64,000 nucleotides of DNA from NCBI RefSeq assembly GCF_026626745.1, contig NZ_JAPNJW010000001.1:2278001-2342000 (forward strand), read 5' to 3'. Below are positions 1 through 8,833 of this stretch, piece after piece. Made by a program: the position numbers and the translations under genes. Source of the DNA: Nannocystis sp. RBIL2 (GTDB lineage Bacteria > Myxococcota_A > Polyangia > Nannocystales > Nannocystaceae). Each line of letters opens with the position of its first letter. The stretch's first letter is position 1. The notes beneath the pieces are model-generated. The model saw only the letters and a list, made by a program, of their open reading frames with translations. It was not told the origin of the DNA and did not search any database.

Positions 1-1
1 C

Positions 2-1633
2 GAACAATCCCCGCAGCTGCTCGACCGCCGCATGGAGTGCCTGAGCCTGCGCCGCACCGAAATCGACGTGCTCGTGCAGAGCCTCGCCGCCGCCGACGCG
101 GCGATGCTAGGCCGCGCCGTCCAGGCGACCATGAACCTCGGCCGCCTCGATCGCTGCGCCGACGCCGAGGCGCTGATGGCCACCCTGCCGCCGCCCGACG
201 ATCCGGAGCAGGCGGCGCGGGTCGCCGACGTGCGGGCCAAGCTGGCCCGCGTGCGCGTGCGCGGCAACCTCGGGCAGTACGAGGCGATCCGCTCGCTCGC
301 CGACGAGATCCTGCAAGAGACGAGCGCGATCGGCTACCGCCCGCTGCACGCCGAGGTGCTGGCGCGCCACGCCCAATTGCTCGAGTACGCCGGCGACCCC
401 GCCGGCGCCGAGGAGGCGATGCTCGAGGCGTACTTCATGGCCGGCGCGGTCAAACACGACGAGGTCCAGGCCGACGCCGCCCTCGCCCTGACCTTCATCT
501 ACGGCGTCGAGCAGGCCCGCTACGACGACGCGATGCTGTGGGACCGCCACGCCGCCATGCTGCTCGAGCGGCTCGGCGCCCCGCCGCAGCTGCAGATCAC
601 CCGCCACACCGGCCTCGGCGGCGTGCTCGAGCGGTGGGGCAAGTACCCCGAGGCCCGCGAGCACCTCGAGCGCGCGCTGGCCCTCGCCGAGGCCGACGAG
701 GGCCCCGACAACCTCGACCTCGCCACGGTCGCCCACAACCTCGGCGGCGTCTACCTGGCCCAGGGCGACCTCGCCGCGGCCGAGCGCATTTACCAGCGCA
801 GCCTCGACCTCTTCGCCGCGCTGCTCGGCCCCGAGAACCTCGCCGTCGGCGAGACCCTCAACAACCTCGCCATGGTCGCGCAGCAGCGCGGCGACCTGCC
901 CGGCGCCCGCGAGCGGCTGCAGCGCGCGCTCGCGATCTACGAGCGCAGCATCGGCGTCGAGCACCCGCGCCTGTCGATCCCCCTGTGCAACCTCGGCAGC
1001 GTCGCCGCGGCCCAGCGCGACCTCGCGGCCGCCCACGCGCACTACGAGCGCGCCCTCGCAATCACCGAGAAGGCGCTCGGCGCCGACGACTTCGAGGTCG
1101 CCGAGCCGCTCGGCGGCCTCGCCGAGCTGGCCGCGCTCGAGCGCCGCTGGGACGACGCCGAGGCATTGGCCGGGCGCGCGCTGGCCCTGCACGCGCGCGT
1201 GCAAGGCCCCGCCCAGCCGGGCCAGATCCAGCCGCTGTGCGCCCTCGGCGAGGTCGCCCTGGCCCGCCGCGAATACGCCGACGCCCGCGCCCACTTCCAG
1301 CGCGCGCTCGAGCTCGCCGAGGCCACCTACGGCCCGCAGGACATCGCCGCCGCGACCGCGCTCGGCGGCCTCGCCCGCGCGGCCGTCGGCGAGCGCAAGC
1401 CCGCCGAGGCGCTCCCGCTGCTGACCCGCGCGCTCGCCATCCGCGAGCAGCCGGGCGGCCTGGCCCACGAAGCCGGGGCGCTGCGGTTCGTCGAGGCCCA
1501 GGCCCGCCAGCAGTCGCGCGACAAGGCCGCCGCCGACGCGGCCCGCCAGGCCCTCGCTCACTACTCCGCCGCCGGCGAGCGCTTCACCGCCGAGCGCGCC
1601 GAGGTCGAATCATGGCTGGCCGCGCACCGCTGA
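2..1633 (+). CDS. TPR-repeat protein, C-terminal part (5' end outside window)
   Basis: The reading frame is open from the first bases of the window, so the gene starts upstream; the first in-window ATG (position 32) is internal. The protein is an array of tetratricopeptide repeats with the 42-residue spacing typical of TPR_12 (alternating helices with N-L-G/A-x-V/L-x-x-x-x-G and A-x-x-x-Y/L-x-R-A-L). The opening residues (LLDRRMECL) resemble the linker that follows the kinase and membrane segment in myxobacterial Ser/Thr kinase-TPR proteins, so a PknB-like kinase probably precedes it; that is inference because the kinase part is not visible. It likely acts as a protein-protein interaction module. 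It is followed 158 bp later by a trypsin-like protein on the same strand, and a kinase-TPR protein of similar design lies at 3274-6083. Confidence 0.85.
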   Translation, partial: EQSPQLLDRRMECLSLRRTEIDVLVQSLAAADAAMLGRAVQATMNLGRLDRCADAEALMATLPPPDDPEQAARVADVRAKLARVRVRGNLGQYEAIRSLADEILQETSAIGYRPLHAEVLARHAQLLEYAGDPAGAEEAMLEAYFMAGAVKHDEVQADAALALTFIYGVEQARYDDAMLWDRHAAMLLERLGAPPQLQITRHTGLGGVLERWGKYPEAREHLERALALAEADEGPDNLDLATVAHNLGGVYLAQGDLAAAERIYQRSLDLFAALLGPENLAVGETLNNLAMVAQQRGDLPGARERLQRALAIYERSIGVEHPRLSIPLCNLGSVAAAQRDLAAAHAHYERALAITEKALGADDFEVAEPLGGLAELAALERRWDDAEALAGRALALHARVQGPAQPGQIQPLCALGEVALARREYADARAHFQRALELAEATYGPQDIAAATALGGLARAAVGERKPAEALPLLTRALAIREQPGGLAHEAGALRFVEAQARQQSRDKAAADAARQALAHYSAAGERFTAERAEVESWLAAHR

Positions 1634-1755
1634 TTCACGACATCGACTGCATATATTGATAGCGCCGCGCAGGCCCTGCCACCACTGCCGGCAATCCTTG
1701 CAGCCGCGCGATCCGGCCTCGGCCGAGTCGCGGCAATCGCGCTATTCCGATCGCG

Positions 1756-1785
1756 GTGACGGATCGACCGCCCCTGGTTACTATC
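1756..1785 (+). promoter_or_regulatory. Putative ECF-type promoter, trypsin-like pseudo-protease
   Basis: GTGACGG (1756-1762), a 16-nt spacer and TACTATC (1779-1785), 7 nt before the ATG at 1792. A similar bipartite motif precedes three neighbouring genes (3239-3267, 6978-7008, 7044-7073). The assignment to a sigma factor is inference from the recurrence and from the sigma gene at 2578-3195. Confidence 0.4.
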
Positions 1786-1791
1786 GAGACG

Positions 1792-2565
1792 ATGGCCCAG
1801 TCCGAGCAGCACGAGGGCGCAGTGCGGGCGCTGTTCGCCGCCTGGGCGGCGGCCGAGAGCGACGAGATCGCGCTGGCCGGCCTCGCTGCGCTGCTGGCCG
1901 ACGCGAGCGGCGACGCCGTGGCGACCCGCCTGCGGCACCTCTGGTCCCCGCCCCCGCCCGCCGCGTCGGTGGCCCCTCCTGCGCCCCCGACCGCGCCCAG
2001 CCGCCCGCGGGACCCCGCGCTCGAGCGGGCGCTCGCGACCGCGAGCGCCTGCGTCGGCCGCCTCGACGCCATCGATTCCGGCAGCGCCACCCCCCTCGCC
2101 ACCGCCTGGCTCGTGCGCCCCGACCTCGCGGTGACGACGCGCAAGCCGCTGCTGTCCTGCCTCGCGCCGCTGACCCGCGGCGAGCGGACCCTGCAGCTCG
2201 ACCTCGGCAGCGGCCCCGTCGCCGTCCGCGAGGTCCTCTACCTCGCGCCCGACTGCGACCTCGCGCTGCTGCGCGTGGCCCCGCAGGCGAGCTTCATCGC
2301 CCTCGCCTCCGGCGTCGCCCACGGCCACGAGCTGGCCGCCATCGACCGCAACGAGCCGCCCGGGGCCGAGCCCGGCGACCTGCGCCTGGTGCCCGGCCGG
2401 GTCCAGGAGGTCTCGTCGGCGCTGCTGCGCCACGACTGCCCCGGCCGGCCCGGCGGCGTCCTCCTCGACCTCGCGTCAGGGCAGGCGATCGGCCTCACCG
2501 TCGGCGGCCACGAATCGGTGCCCGGCTGGCTCGTGCGCGAGCGAATCGAGCGACTGTCGCGATGA
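1792..2565 (+). CDS. Trypsin-like protein with lost catalytic residues (pseudo-protease)
   Basis: A 257-residue protein with a helical N-terminal segment (residues 1-45), a Pro/Ala-rich linker and a chymotrypsin-fold domain (about 85-257). Compared by eye with the active paralogue at 6086-6952, the two share W-L-V, A-V-T-x-R, D-L-A, H-D-C, I-G-L and the C-terminal V-P-G-W-x-V-R-E-R. The catalytic Asp is kept (Asp156), but the His position is Lys118 (TTRKPL against TNRHNI) and the Ser position is Pro220 (GRPGG against GSSGG). It should therefore not cleave peptide bonds and may bind substrates or act as a decoy or regulator. An earlier GTG at 1756 is possible; ATG 1792 was preferred because the promoter-like motif overlaps the GTG. 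It is convergent with the sigma factor gene. Confidence 0.75.
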   Translation: MAQSEQHEGAVRALFAAWAAAESDEIALAGLAALLADASGDAVATRLRHLWSPPPPAASVAPPAPPTAPSRPRDPALERALATASACVGRLDAIDSGSATPLATAWLVRPDLAVTTRKPLLSCLAPLTRGERTLQLDLGSGPVAVREVLYLAPDCDLALLRVAPQASFIALASGVAHGHELAAIDRNEPPGAEPGDLRLVPGRVQEVSSALLRHDCPGRPGGVLLDLASGQAIGLTVGGHESVPGWLVRERIERLSR

Positions 2566-2577
2566 TCCGCGCTTGCC

Positions 2578-3195
2578 TCAACGCGTCGCCACCAGCTGCG
2601 CCCGCAGCCCGGCCGCCCATTGCTCGAGCCCGGAGATCGTGCTCTCCATCTCCGACGCGCTCGCCTCGAGCCCGCGAATCGCCGTCTCGAGCTGTTGCTT
2701 GGCCCGGCGCAGGCGGCTGCGGGCCGTGTCCTCCGGCACCCCGAGGAACGCCCCGAGCTCCGGCCCGGTCATGCGCTCCCAATAATACAGCTCGAGGATC
2801 ACCTGCGACGCGACCGGGATCTTGCGCAGACCGTGCAGGAGCAGCCGCTGCTCCGCGTGCGCCGCCAGCAGCGACGTCGGGCTCGCGCCGAGGTCGACGA
2901 GCGACATCTTCTCGAGGTCGAGCTCCTCCGGCGGCCGCCGGTTCCGGCGCAGATGGTCGCGTAGGATGTTGTGGGCGATGGCGAACAGGTACGTGCGAAA
3001 CGAGGCGTCCCCGCGGAACCGGTCGCGGCCCTCGACGCAGCCGATGAAGGTGCGCTGCACGAGGTCCTCGGCCTGGTGCTCCACCTTGTTGCGAAAGAAC
3101 CTGCGGACGGCGTCGAAATGGCGGTCGAACAAGACGCTGCCCGCCTGGCGATCGCCGTCCCGCCAGGCGGTGAGGAGCTCCTGGTCGCTCTTCAT
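2578..3195 (-). CDS. RNA polymerase sigma-70 family (ECF-type) sigma factor
   Basis: A 205-residue protein. Sigma-70 region 2 lies at about residues 8-85 (FDRHFDAVRRFFRNKV, then AEDLVQRTF, and the -10 recognition helix FRTYLFAIAHNILRDHLRR). Region 4 lies at about 115-170 (QVILELYYWERMTGPELGAFLG followed by ARSRLRRAKQQL). There is no C-terminal membrane segment or zinc-binding anti-sigma partner next to it. A C-terminal tail of about 35 residues (EASASEMESTISGLEQWA) is predicted to be helical. It is divergent from the kinase-TPR gene with 78 bp between starts, a layout common in myxobacteria for sigma/kinase pairs. It probably directs transcription of neighbouring genes; the shared TGMCSG...YACTAYC motif is the candidate target. 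Its own upstream region does not show that motif. Confidence 0.9.
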   Translation of the reverse strand: MKSDQELLTAWRDGDRQAGSVLFDRHFDAVRRFFRNKVEHQAEDLVQRTFIGCVEGRDRFRGDASFRTYLFAIAHNILRDHLRRNRRPPEELDLEKMSLVDLGASPTSLLAAHAEQRLLLHGLRKIPVASQVILELYYWERMTGPELGAFLGVPEDTARSRLRRAKQQLETAIRGLEASASEMESTISGLEQWAAGLRAQLVATR

Positions 3196-3238
3196 GGCGC
3201 CACCTTACCACGGAGCCCGGGCCGCGAAACCCGCTGGC

Positions 3239-3267
3239 TGACGGACCCGGGCCTCGGAGACACTACC
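3239..3267 (+). promoter_or_regulatory. Putative ECF-type promoter, kinase-TPR gene
   Basis: TGACGG (3239-3244), a 16-nt spacer and CACTACC (3261-3267), 6 nt before the ATG at 3274. It has the same arrangement as 1756-1785 and 6978-7008. If this is the -10 element, the transcript would be nearly leaderless. Confidence 0.45.
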
Positions 3268-3273
3268 CCGGCC

Positions 3274-6083
3274 ATGGACCCGCAGCAGGAGCACACCTGG
3301 CCCGACCTCGAACAGCTCGGGTCCGACAAGCGCGACCTCGCGGACGAGGCGATGTATCGCAGCCTCAAATCGAAGCTGTTCGACGAGGCCTATCCGCCGG
3401 TCCAGATCGGCCGCTTCAGGGTGGTGCAGACCCTGGGCCAGGGCGGCATGGGCGTGGTCTACTCGGCCCAGGATCTGCAACTCGGCCGCCTGGTCGCGAT
3501 CAAGGTCATCCGCGACGACCGCCTGCGCGAGGGCGCGAAGGACCGGGCGCGCCTCCTGCGAGAGGCCCAGATGCAGGCCAAGCTGTCCCACCCCAACGTG
3601 GTGCAGATCCACGAGGTCAGCGAATCCGACGGCGGCCTGTTCATCGTCATGGAGCTGGTCAAGGGCGCCACGCTGCGCGAATGGCTGGACCGCGAGTCGC
3701 GCCCGCTGGCCGCGATCCTCGAGCGATTCGTCGAGGCGGCCCGAGGCCTGTCGGCGGCCCATCAGGCCGGGATCGTCCACCGCGACTTCAAGCTGGCCAA
3801 CGCGATGGTCGGCGAGGACGGCCGGGTCCGGATCGCCGACTTCGGCCTGGCCGTCGCCGACCAGAGCCAGCAAGAGACCGAGCCCGAGCGCACCGCCGGG
3901 TCCACCTCCGCCGGCCACACCAGCAAGCACGCCGGCACGCCGACGTACATGTCGCCCGAGCAGGTCCGCGGCCGCGACTGCGACGCCCGCAGCGATCAAT
4001 ACTCGTTCGCGGTCGCCCTGACCGAGGCCCTGTTCCGCCGCCCGCCGCCGCCCGCCATCGAGCGCCTGGCCGCTCGGACAGGCGCCCTGGCGCTGCCGGC
4101 CGACCCCCCCGCGCCGCAATGGCTGCGCCAAGCCCTCACCCGCGCCCTCGCCCTCGACCCCGCCGACCGCTTCCCGTCGATGGCGGCGCTGATCGACGTG
4201 CTGGTCGAGACGCCCAAACGCCGCAAGCGCGGCGCCCTCGCGGCCGGCCTGGTCGTGGCGCTGGCAGGCTCGACCGCCCTCGGGGCGACGCTCTTCACCG
4301 AAACCGCTCGGCCAGAGTGCTCACAATACGAGGGCCGCATCACCGCGACCTGGGACGAGCGCAAAGAATCCATTCACGCCGCATTCGTGGCGACCGGACT
4401 GCCGTACGCCGAACAGTCGTGGCAACGTACGAGTCGCATGCTCGAAGCGTACGCGAAAGACTGGGCGGACACCGCGGTGAGCGACTGCGAGGCGCGGCAA
4501 CTCGCGGCGCAACCCCTGGAGCGCTACTTCACGCAGAGCGCCGCCTGCCTCGGCCGCCAGCGCGAAGCCTTTACCACGCTGCTCCACGAGCTCGCCGCCG
4601 CCGACAGCACCCTCGTGGCCAGCGCCGACAAAGCAGCGGCCGGCCTGTCTCGGCCCGAGCAATGCCGCGTATCTCCGACCATGCAGCTCGTGGACGGCCC
4701 CGACGCGCCCACGAACCCACGCGTGCGCGAGCTGCTCGATCGCGGCAATCTCCTCACCATCTCGCATGAAGGTCGTGATGCCGTCACTTTTCTCGACCAA
4801 GCGTTGGCGGAGATCCGCAGCCACGCCGACGTCGCAGGCGAGGCCGAGGCGCTCTTGTTGCTCGGTCGGGCGAAGGGACGTCTGCTCGGCGATGGGCCCG
4901 GCGCGGCGAAGATCCTGAGCGAGGCTTATGATCGGGCGAATGCCGCCGACTACTCGGCTCTGAAGTGGGAGATCTGGAACGAGCTCGCACGAGTCCAGGC
5001 CCTCGTGTTCGACGCGCCCGGCGAAGCGCGAACGTGCCTGGACCACGCGAAGTCCGAGCGTCATCCGGATCCACAGACAGCGGCGGCCGCGATCGCAACC
5101 GCCGAGAGCGAGGTCCTCATCGCCGAGGGTCGGCCTCTGGATGCGGTGGCACTTCGCAGACAGGCGCTCGCCACTTTGAAGGCGCTTTGCCCTCCAGATC
5201 ACCCGGATGTCATGCTCGCCCGCCTGTCCCTCGCCGCCGCTCTGGGCGAAGCCCTGCAACTGCAGGAGGCACATGAGATGCACCGGCAACTCCTCTCCGA
5301 TTTACAGCGAGAGTACGGCCGCGAGCACCCCCTGACTGCGCGCGTCGAGCTGAACTTCGGCCTCGACCTCTACGAACTCGAGCAGCCTGCCGCGGCCCGC
5401 GAGGCCTTGGAGCACGCGCGCACCGCCCTGGTGACCACCTACGGCGAGAGGCACCTCTGGGTCGCCAAGACCGAGGTCGCGCTCGCGCAGCTCGACCTCG
5501 ACGATGACGCGATCACGCGGGCCATCGAGCGGCTCGACGCGGCAATGGCCACCTACGAGGTCCTCGTCCCCCCGACCCACGCCGAGCGAATCACCGCGCT
5601 CATCGTCCTGGCTGAAGCACACCGAATGAACGGCCAGACCCGGGAGCCCTCGCCGCCTATCGCGAGCTCCTCGACATCCATGACGCGGATCCGGCGCACA
5701 GCTCGGTGGATCTCTTCGCCACCCTCGCCAACATCGGCGACGCCCTCTGCGTCCTCGGCCAATGCGCCGAGGCGCTGCCTTACTTCTCTCGATTGATCGG
5801 GCTGAAATCCCCGGAAACATCGTCCGAACCGGCGATGAAGGCGCTCCCCTTGCGAGGGCTCGGGCTGGTGGCCCTCGCGGAGGACGAGCCCCAAATGGCG
5901 GTCATGCTGCTCCAGCGAGCGCTGGCCATCCTCGAGCAGGCGCCGCTCGAACGCCTCGGTTTAAGGGAGATTATGATCGAGACGATGCGCGCACTGGCAG
6001 ACGCACACACGGCGCTCCGAAGCAAGCCGCAGCGGGCCCGAGAGCTGCGGCGGCGCGCCGCCGAGCTCGAGTCGGCGAACTGA
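3274..6083 (+). CDS. Ser/Thr protein kinase with TPR repeats, frameshifted near 5645
   Basis: PknB-type kinase domain at about residues 46-310: glycine loop LGQGGMGVVY, VAIK Lys77, HRDFKLAN loop (catalytic Asp171; Phe replaces the usual Leu), IADFG and TYMSPEQ. A membrane segment follows (about 319-340, ALAAGLVVALAGSTALGATL), then an extracytoplasmic helical/TPR region. The start at 3274 is chosen because earlier in-frame codons run through the divergent sigma gene's control region. In the starting frame the ORF ends at 5796 with low-complexity nonsense after residue about 791 (GQTRE). The natural continuation (ALAAYRELLDIH, then TPR sequence to 6083) is in another frame, so one base appears lost around 5644-5648. 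Repaired length is about 936 residues. The kinase domain is unaffected. Either a real truncating mutation or an assembly error. Confidence 0.85.
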
Positions 6084-6085
6084 CG

Positions 6086-6952
6086 TCAGCCCCAGCGCTC
6101 GAGCTGCGCCAGCCTCTCGCGCACCACCCAGCCCGGCACCCCGAGGTTGGTGCGACGGTCCCGTGACTCGCCGTAGTTGAGGCCGATCACTGCGCCGCGA
6201 ACCAGGTCGACGATCGCTCCGCCGGAGCTGCCGCCCAGCGTGGTGCAGTCGTGCTCGAGCTGCGCCCCCGACGTCGCCACCAGGCGGCCGAGCGAGATCC
6301 GCTTGTAGCCGCGGCCGTCGCTGTCGAACCAGCCGTCACCGAAGCAATGCTTGTACTCGGCCTCGGGGTACGCGCCCTCCGCGTGCGCCGGGAAGCCGAT
6401 GACCGCCAATGGGTGATCGGGGACGATCGAGTCGACCAGGGCGAGGCCGGCATGCGGCGCCCGCTGCGGGTCGATCTGCAGGAACGCGAGGTCGTGAATC
6501 GGGTCGACGTGCAGTATCCGGCGGACCCGACAACGTCCATCGGCCGGCGCCCCCGCCTCGGCGCACAGGTCGACGCGCAGCGTCTTGACCCCGCGCTGCA
6601 GGTCGTCGAGGAGCGACAAAATGTTGTGCCGATTCGTCACGGCGATGCCGCCGCCGACCAACCAGGCCGTGCCACACTGCATCAGCGGACCGAGCTCGGG
6701 GCACTCCAGCCGGCCGACGCCCCCGAGCATCGCCTCCAATTGCGGCCGGGCCGCGCGGACCACGACCTGCCAGGCCGGCTCCGGCGGCAGCGAGAAGGTC
6801 CCGGCGCGGACCGTGAGCGGGCACGGAAACCACTGGCTCACGAGCTCCAGCCCCGACAATTCGACGGTCTGCGCCGGTGCCGGCTCGGCGGACGCCGTCG
6901 ACGATCCGACCTCGTGGCTCTCCAGGGTGTCCTGAGACGTCATCGTTTGCAT
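6086..6952 (-). CDS. Trypsin-like serine protease, catalytically complete
   Basis: A 288-residue protein with a chymotrypsin-fold domain in its C-terminal two thirds. The triad is readable: His109 (AVTNRHNI), Asp154 (IHDLAFLQID) and Ser243 (GGSSGGAI). No signal peptide or membrane segment is seen, so it is probably cytoplasmic. The C-terminal motif V-P-G-W-V-V-R-E-R is shared with the catalytically dead paralogue at 1792-2565. The start at 6952 is preceded by GAGGGAG; a second ATG at 6943 is equally possible, and an ATG at 7009 lies upstream of the promoter-like motif and is disfavoured. Its stop is 2 bp from the end of the convergent kinase-TPR gene. A kinase, a protease and a dead protease around one sigma factor suggests one regulatory circuit, which is inference. 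Confidence 0.85.
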   Translation of the reverse strand: MQTMTSQDTLESHEVGSSTASAEPAPAQTVELSGLELVSQWFPCPLTVRAGTFSLPPEPAWQVVVRAARPQLEAMLGGVGRLECPELGPLMQCGTAWLVGGGIAVTNRHNILSLLDDLQRGVKTLRVDLCAEAGAPADGRCRVRRILHVDPIHDLAFLQIDPQRAPHAGLALVDSIVPDHPLAVIGFPAHAEGAYPEAEYKHCFGDGWFDSDGRGYKRISLGRLVATSGAQLEHDCTTLGGSSGGAIVDLVRGAVIGLNYGESRDRRTNLGVPGWVVRERLAQLERWG

Positions 6953-6977
6953 CGCTCCCTCGGCCTCGCGCCTCGGA

Positions 6978-7008
6978 CGATAGTGGCACGCGCTCCCTCT
7001 TCCGTGCA
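6978..7008 (-). promoter_or_regulatory. Putative ECF-type promoter, trypsin-like protease
   Basis: On the minus strand TGCACGG (7008-7002), a 16-nt spacer and CACTATCG (6985-6978), 25 nt upstream of the ATG at 6952. It fits the motif found before the kinase and pseudo-protease genes. Confidence 0.4.
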
Positions 7009-7043
7009 TCTACACGGCCCGATCGATCATCGTCGCGACGAGG

Positions 7044-7073
7044 TGACCGGTTCGGCCGGCCCTGGACACTACC
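7044..7073 (+). promoter_or_regulatory. Putative ECF-type promoter, small unknown protein
   Basis: TGACCGG (7044-7050), a 16-nt spacer and CACTACC (7067-7073), 65 nt before the ATG at 7139. The second element is identical to that of the kinase gene; the spacing differs by one base. Confidence 0.4.
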
Positions 7074-7138
7074 GGTTGTACGACGCGACGGGGTCGGCGA
7101 TGCCCGCCGGCCCGACGCGCGACAGGAGTTGCATCGTC

Positions 7139-7537
7139 ATGGCAGTCACATGGACCTTGAAGGACGCCTCGGGCGCGAACCTCACCACCCAGCCGACCTC
7201 GACCGGCACCCTCGCCCTCTACTTCAACAACAGCGGCTATCCCTACTACGCCGTGGGCGAGATCATCACCGAGGTGCTCGCCGAGGTCGACAGCACCGGC
7301 CCGGTCACGATCACGCTATCGCCGCAGAATGAAGGCTACTCCCTCGACGAGAGCCGCAGCGACCCGCAGGAGCTGCCGTCGCCGCACGGCGGCGTGATGG
7401 GCTGGAATCAGAGCGGCCCCGTCACGACCCTCACCTTCACCGCGCCCGGCACGGTGAACCAGGAGTGGTCGTGGGGCTTCGGCGGGCTCACGCCGGCGGT
7501 CGCGCTCAAGATGAAGGCCCGCGTGCGCCGAGCGTAA
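7139..7537 (+). CDS. Small protein of unknown function
   Basis: A 132-residue protein that I do not recognise. The sequence is rich in Thr, Gly and Pro with alternating hydrophobic residues ([53 protein letters not shown]), suggesting an all-beta fold. No signal peptide, Cys or membrane segment is seen. ATG 7139 is preceded by AGGAGTT with 10 nt spacing. A promoter-like motif like those of the neighbouring kinase and proteases lies at 7044-7073, so it may belong to the same regulon. A strong hairpin follows the stop. Confidence 0.7.
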   Translation: MAVTWTLKDASGANLTTQPTSTGTLALYFNNSGYPYYAVGEIITEVLAEVDSTGPVTITLSPQNEGYSLDESRSDPQELPSPHGGVMGWNQSGPVTTLTFTAPGTVNQEWSWGFGGLTPAVALKMKARVRRA

Positions 7538-7568
7538 ACGGGCCCGGCCCGACTCGGGCCGCCGGACG

Positions 7569-7604
7569 CGAGCGGCACCTGGCCTCCCCGCCAGGTGCCG
7601 CTCG
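7569..7604 (+). terminator. Hairpin terminator after the small unknown protein
   Basis: Perfect 14-bp arms CGAGCGGCACCTGG (7569-7582) and its complement (7591-7604) with an 8-nt loop, 31 bp after the stop at 7537. There is no T-run. A shorter near-copy of the central part (CACCTGGCCTTTCCGCCAGG) lies at 7647-7666. Confidence 0.65.
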
Positions 7605-7705
7605 ATGCGGTCCGCGAAGACCGGGGCCGCGGGTGCCTCCCACCGCACCTGGCCTTTCCGCCAGGCAGCGTCGCGCCCGCCTCGCCGAGCTGTTAGCATC
7701 CGCCG

Positions 7706-8698
7706 GTGTCCGCGCTCCCGGTCCTCGACCTCACGCCGCTCCGCCAGGGCGCCGACCCGTCTGCCCGCGACGCGCTCGCGCGGGCCATCGCTGCGGCCTG
7801 CCGCGACAGCGGCTTCTTCTACGTCGTCGGCCACGGCCTCGATCCGGCGCTGCAGGCCCGCCTCGAGGCCCTGAGCCGGCGGTTCTTCGCCGCCCCCGAG
7901 GCCGACAAGCAGGCCCTGGCGATGCACCACGGCGGCCGCGCCTGGCGCGGGTGGTTCCCGCTGGGCGGCGAGCTCACCTCGGGCCAGCCCGACCTCAAGG
8001 AGGGCCTGTACTTCGGGACAGAATTGCCCGCCGACCACCCGCGCGTGCGCGCCGGCACCCCGCTGCACGGGGCCAACCTGTGGCCGGCGTGGCTGCCGGA
8101 GCTGCGCCCGGTGGTGCTCGCAGTCATGGCCCAGCTCGCCGACGCCGCCCAGCTGCTGCTCACGGGCGTGGCCCGCAGCCTCGACCTCCCGCCGGACTAC
8201 TTCCGGGGCCACTACACGGGCGACCCGACGCAGCTGTTCCGGATCTTCCACTACCCGGCGACCCCGCAGACGGGCTGGGGCGTCGGCGAACACACCGACT
8301 ACGGCCTGCTCACGCTGCTCGTGCAGGACGACGTCGGCGGCCTGCAGGTCAAGACCCCGCGCGGCTGGATCGACGCCCCGCCGCTGCCCGGGGCCCTCGT
8401 GTGCAACATCGGCGACATGCTCGACCGCCTCACCGGCGGCTGGTACCGCTCGACGCCCCACCGCGTGCGCGGCTCGGCCAGTCGCGATCGCCTGTCGTTC
8501 CCGTTCTTCTTCGATCCCGCGTGGGACGCCGAGATCGTGCCGCTACCGCGCCGCCCCGCCGACATCTCCGACGACGCCGCCGAGCGCTGGGATCGCGCCA
8601 GCGTCCACGCCTTCCGCGGGACCTACGGCGAATACCTGCTGGCCAAGGTCGCCCGCGTCTTCCCCGCCCTGCACGCGGCAGTGCGACCCGGCGCGTGA
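7706..8698 (+). CDS. Isopenicillin N synthase-like 2-oxoglutarate/Fe(II) oxygenase
   Basis: A 330-residue protein of the DIOX_N plus 2OG-FeII_Oxy family. The N-terminal domain (residues 3-120) has the usual V-L-D-L and [12 protein letters not shown] motifs. The jelly-roll core holds the iron ligands His196 and Asp198 ([12 protein letters not shown]) and His252 (STPHRV), plus the R-x-S pair for 2-oxoglutarate ([10 protein letters not shown]). It should hydroxylate, desaturate or cyclise a small molecule; the substrate cannot be read from sequence. The start is a GTG at 7706, which begins exactly at the conserved N-terminus and has no ATG alternative. One degenerate copy of the TGTC...GACA palindrome lies inside at 8007-8020. 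No biosynthetic neighbours are evident. Confidence 0.88.
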   Translation: MSALPVLDLTPLRQGADPSARDALARAIAAACRDSGFFYVVGHGLDPALQARLEALSRRFFAAPEADKQALAMHHGGRAWRGWFPLGGELTSGQPDLKEGLYFGTELPADHPRVRAGTPLHGANLWPAWLPELRPVVLAVMAQLADAAQLLLTGVARSLDLPPDYFRGHYTGDPTQLFRIFHYPATPQTGWGVGEHTDYGLLTLLVQDDVGGLQVKTPRGWIDAPPLPGALVCNIGDMLDRLTGGWYRSTPHRVRGSASRDRLSFPFFFDPAWDAEIVPLPRRPADISDDAAERWDRASVHAFRGTYGEYLLAKVARVFPALHAAVRPGA

Positions 8699-8833
8699 CT
8701 CAGGCGCCCACCCCGCCGCCGGACGCCGCCGCCGGCCTCTGCCGTGCTCCCATTGCCTGCACGCGACATTGAACAATGTACAGTGGTCGCTCAGTGGTGT
8801 TTCCCTACGGTGTCAATTCGCGGAGGAACAGCC

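Noticed and set aside
107..1561. Long minus-strand frame opposite the TPR gene (484 codons)
   Set aside because: It is the antisense shadow of a GC-rich TPR array: Gly/Val/Arg/Ala/Leu-rich, without motifs or a ribosome site.
3141..3170. Perfect 10-bp inverted repeat (CCGCCTGGCG and complement) in the sigma factor gene
   Set aside because: It encodes the family-typical AWRDGDRQAGS stretch of such sigma factors, so protein constraint and high GC explain it adequately.
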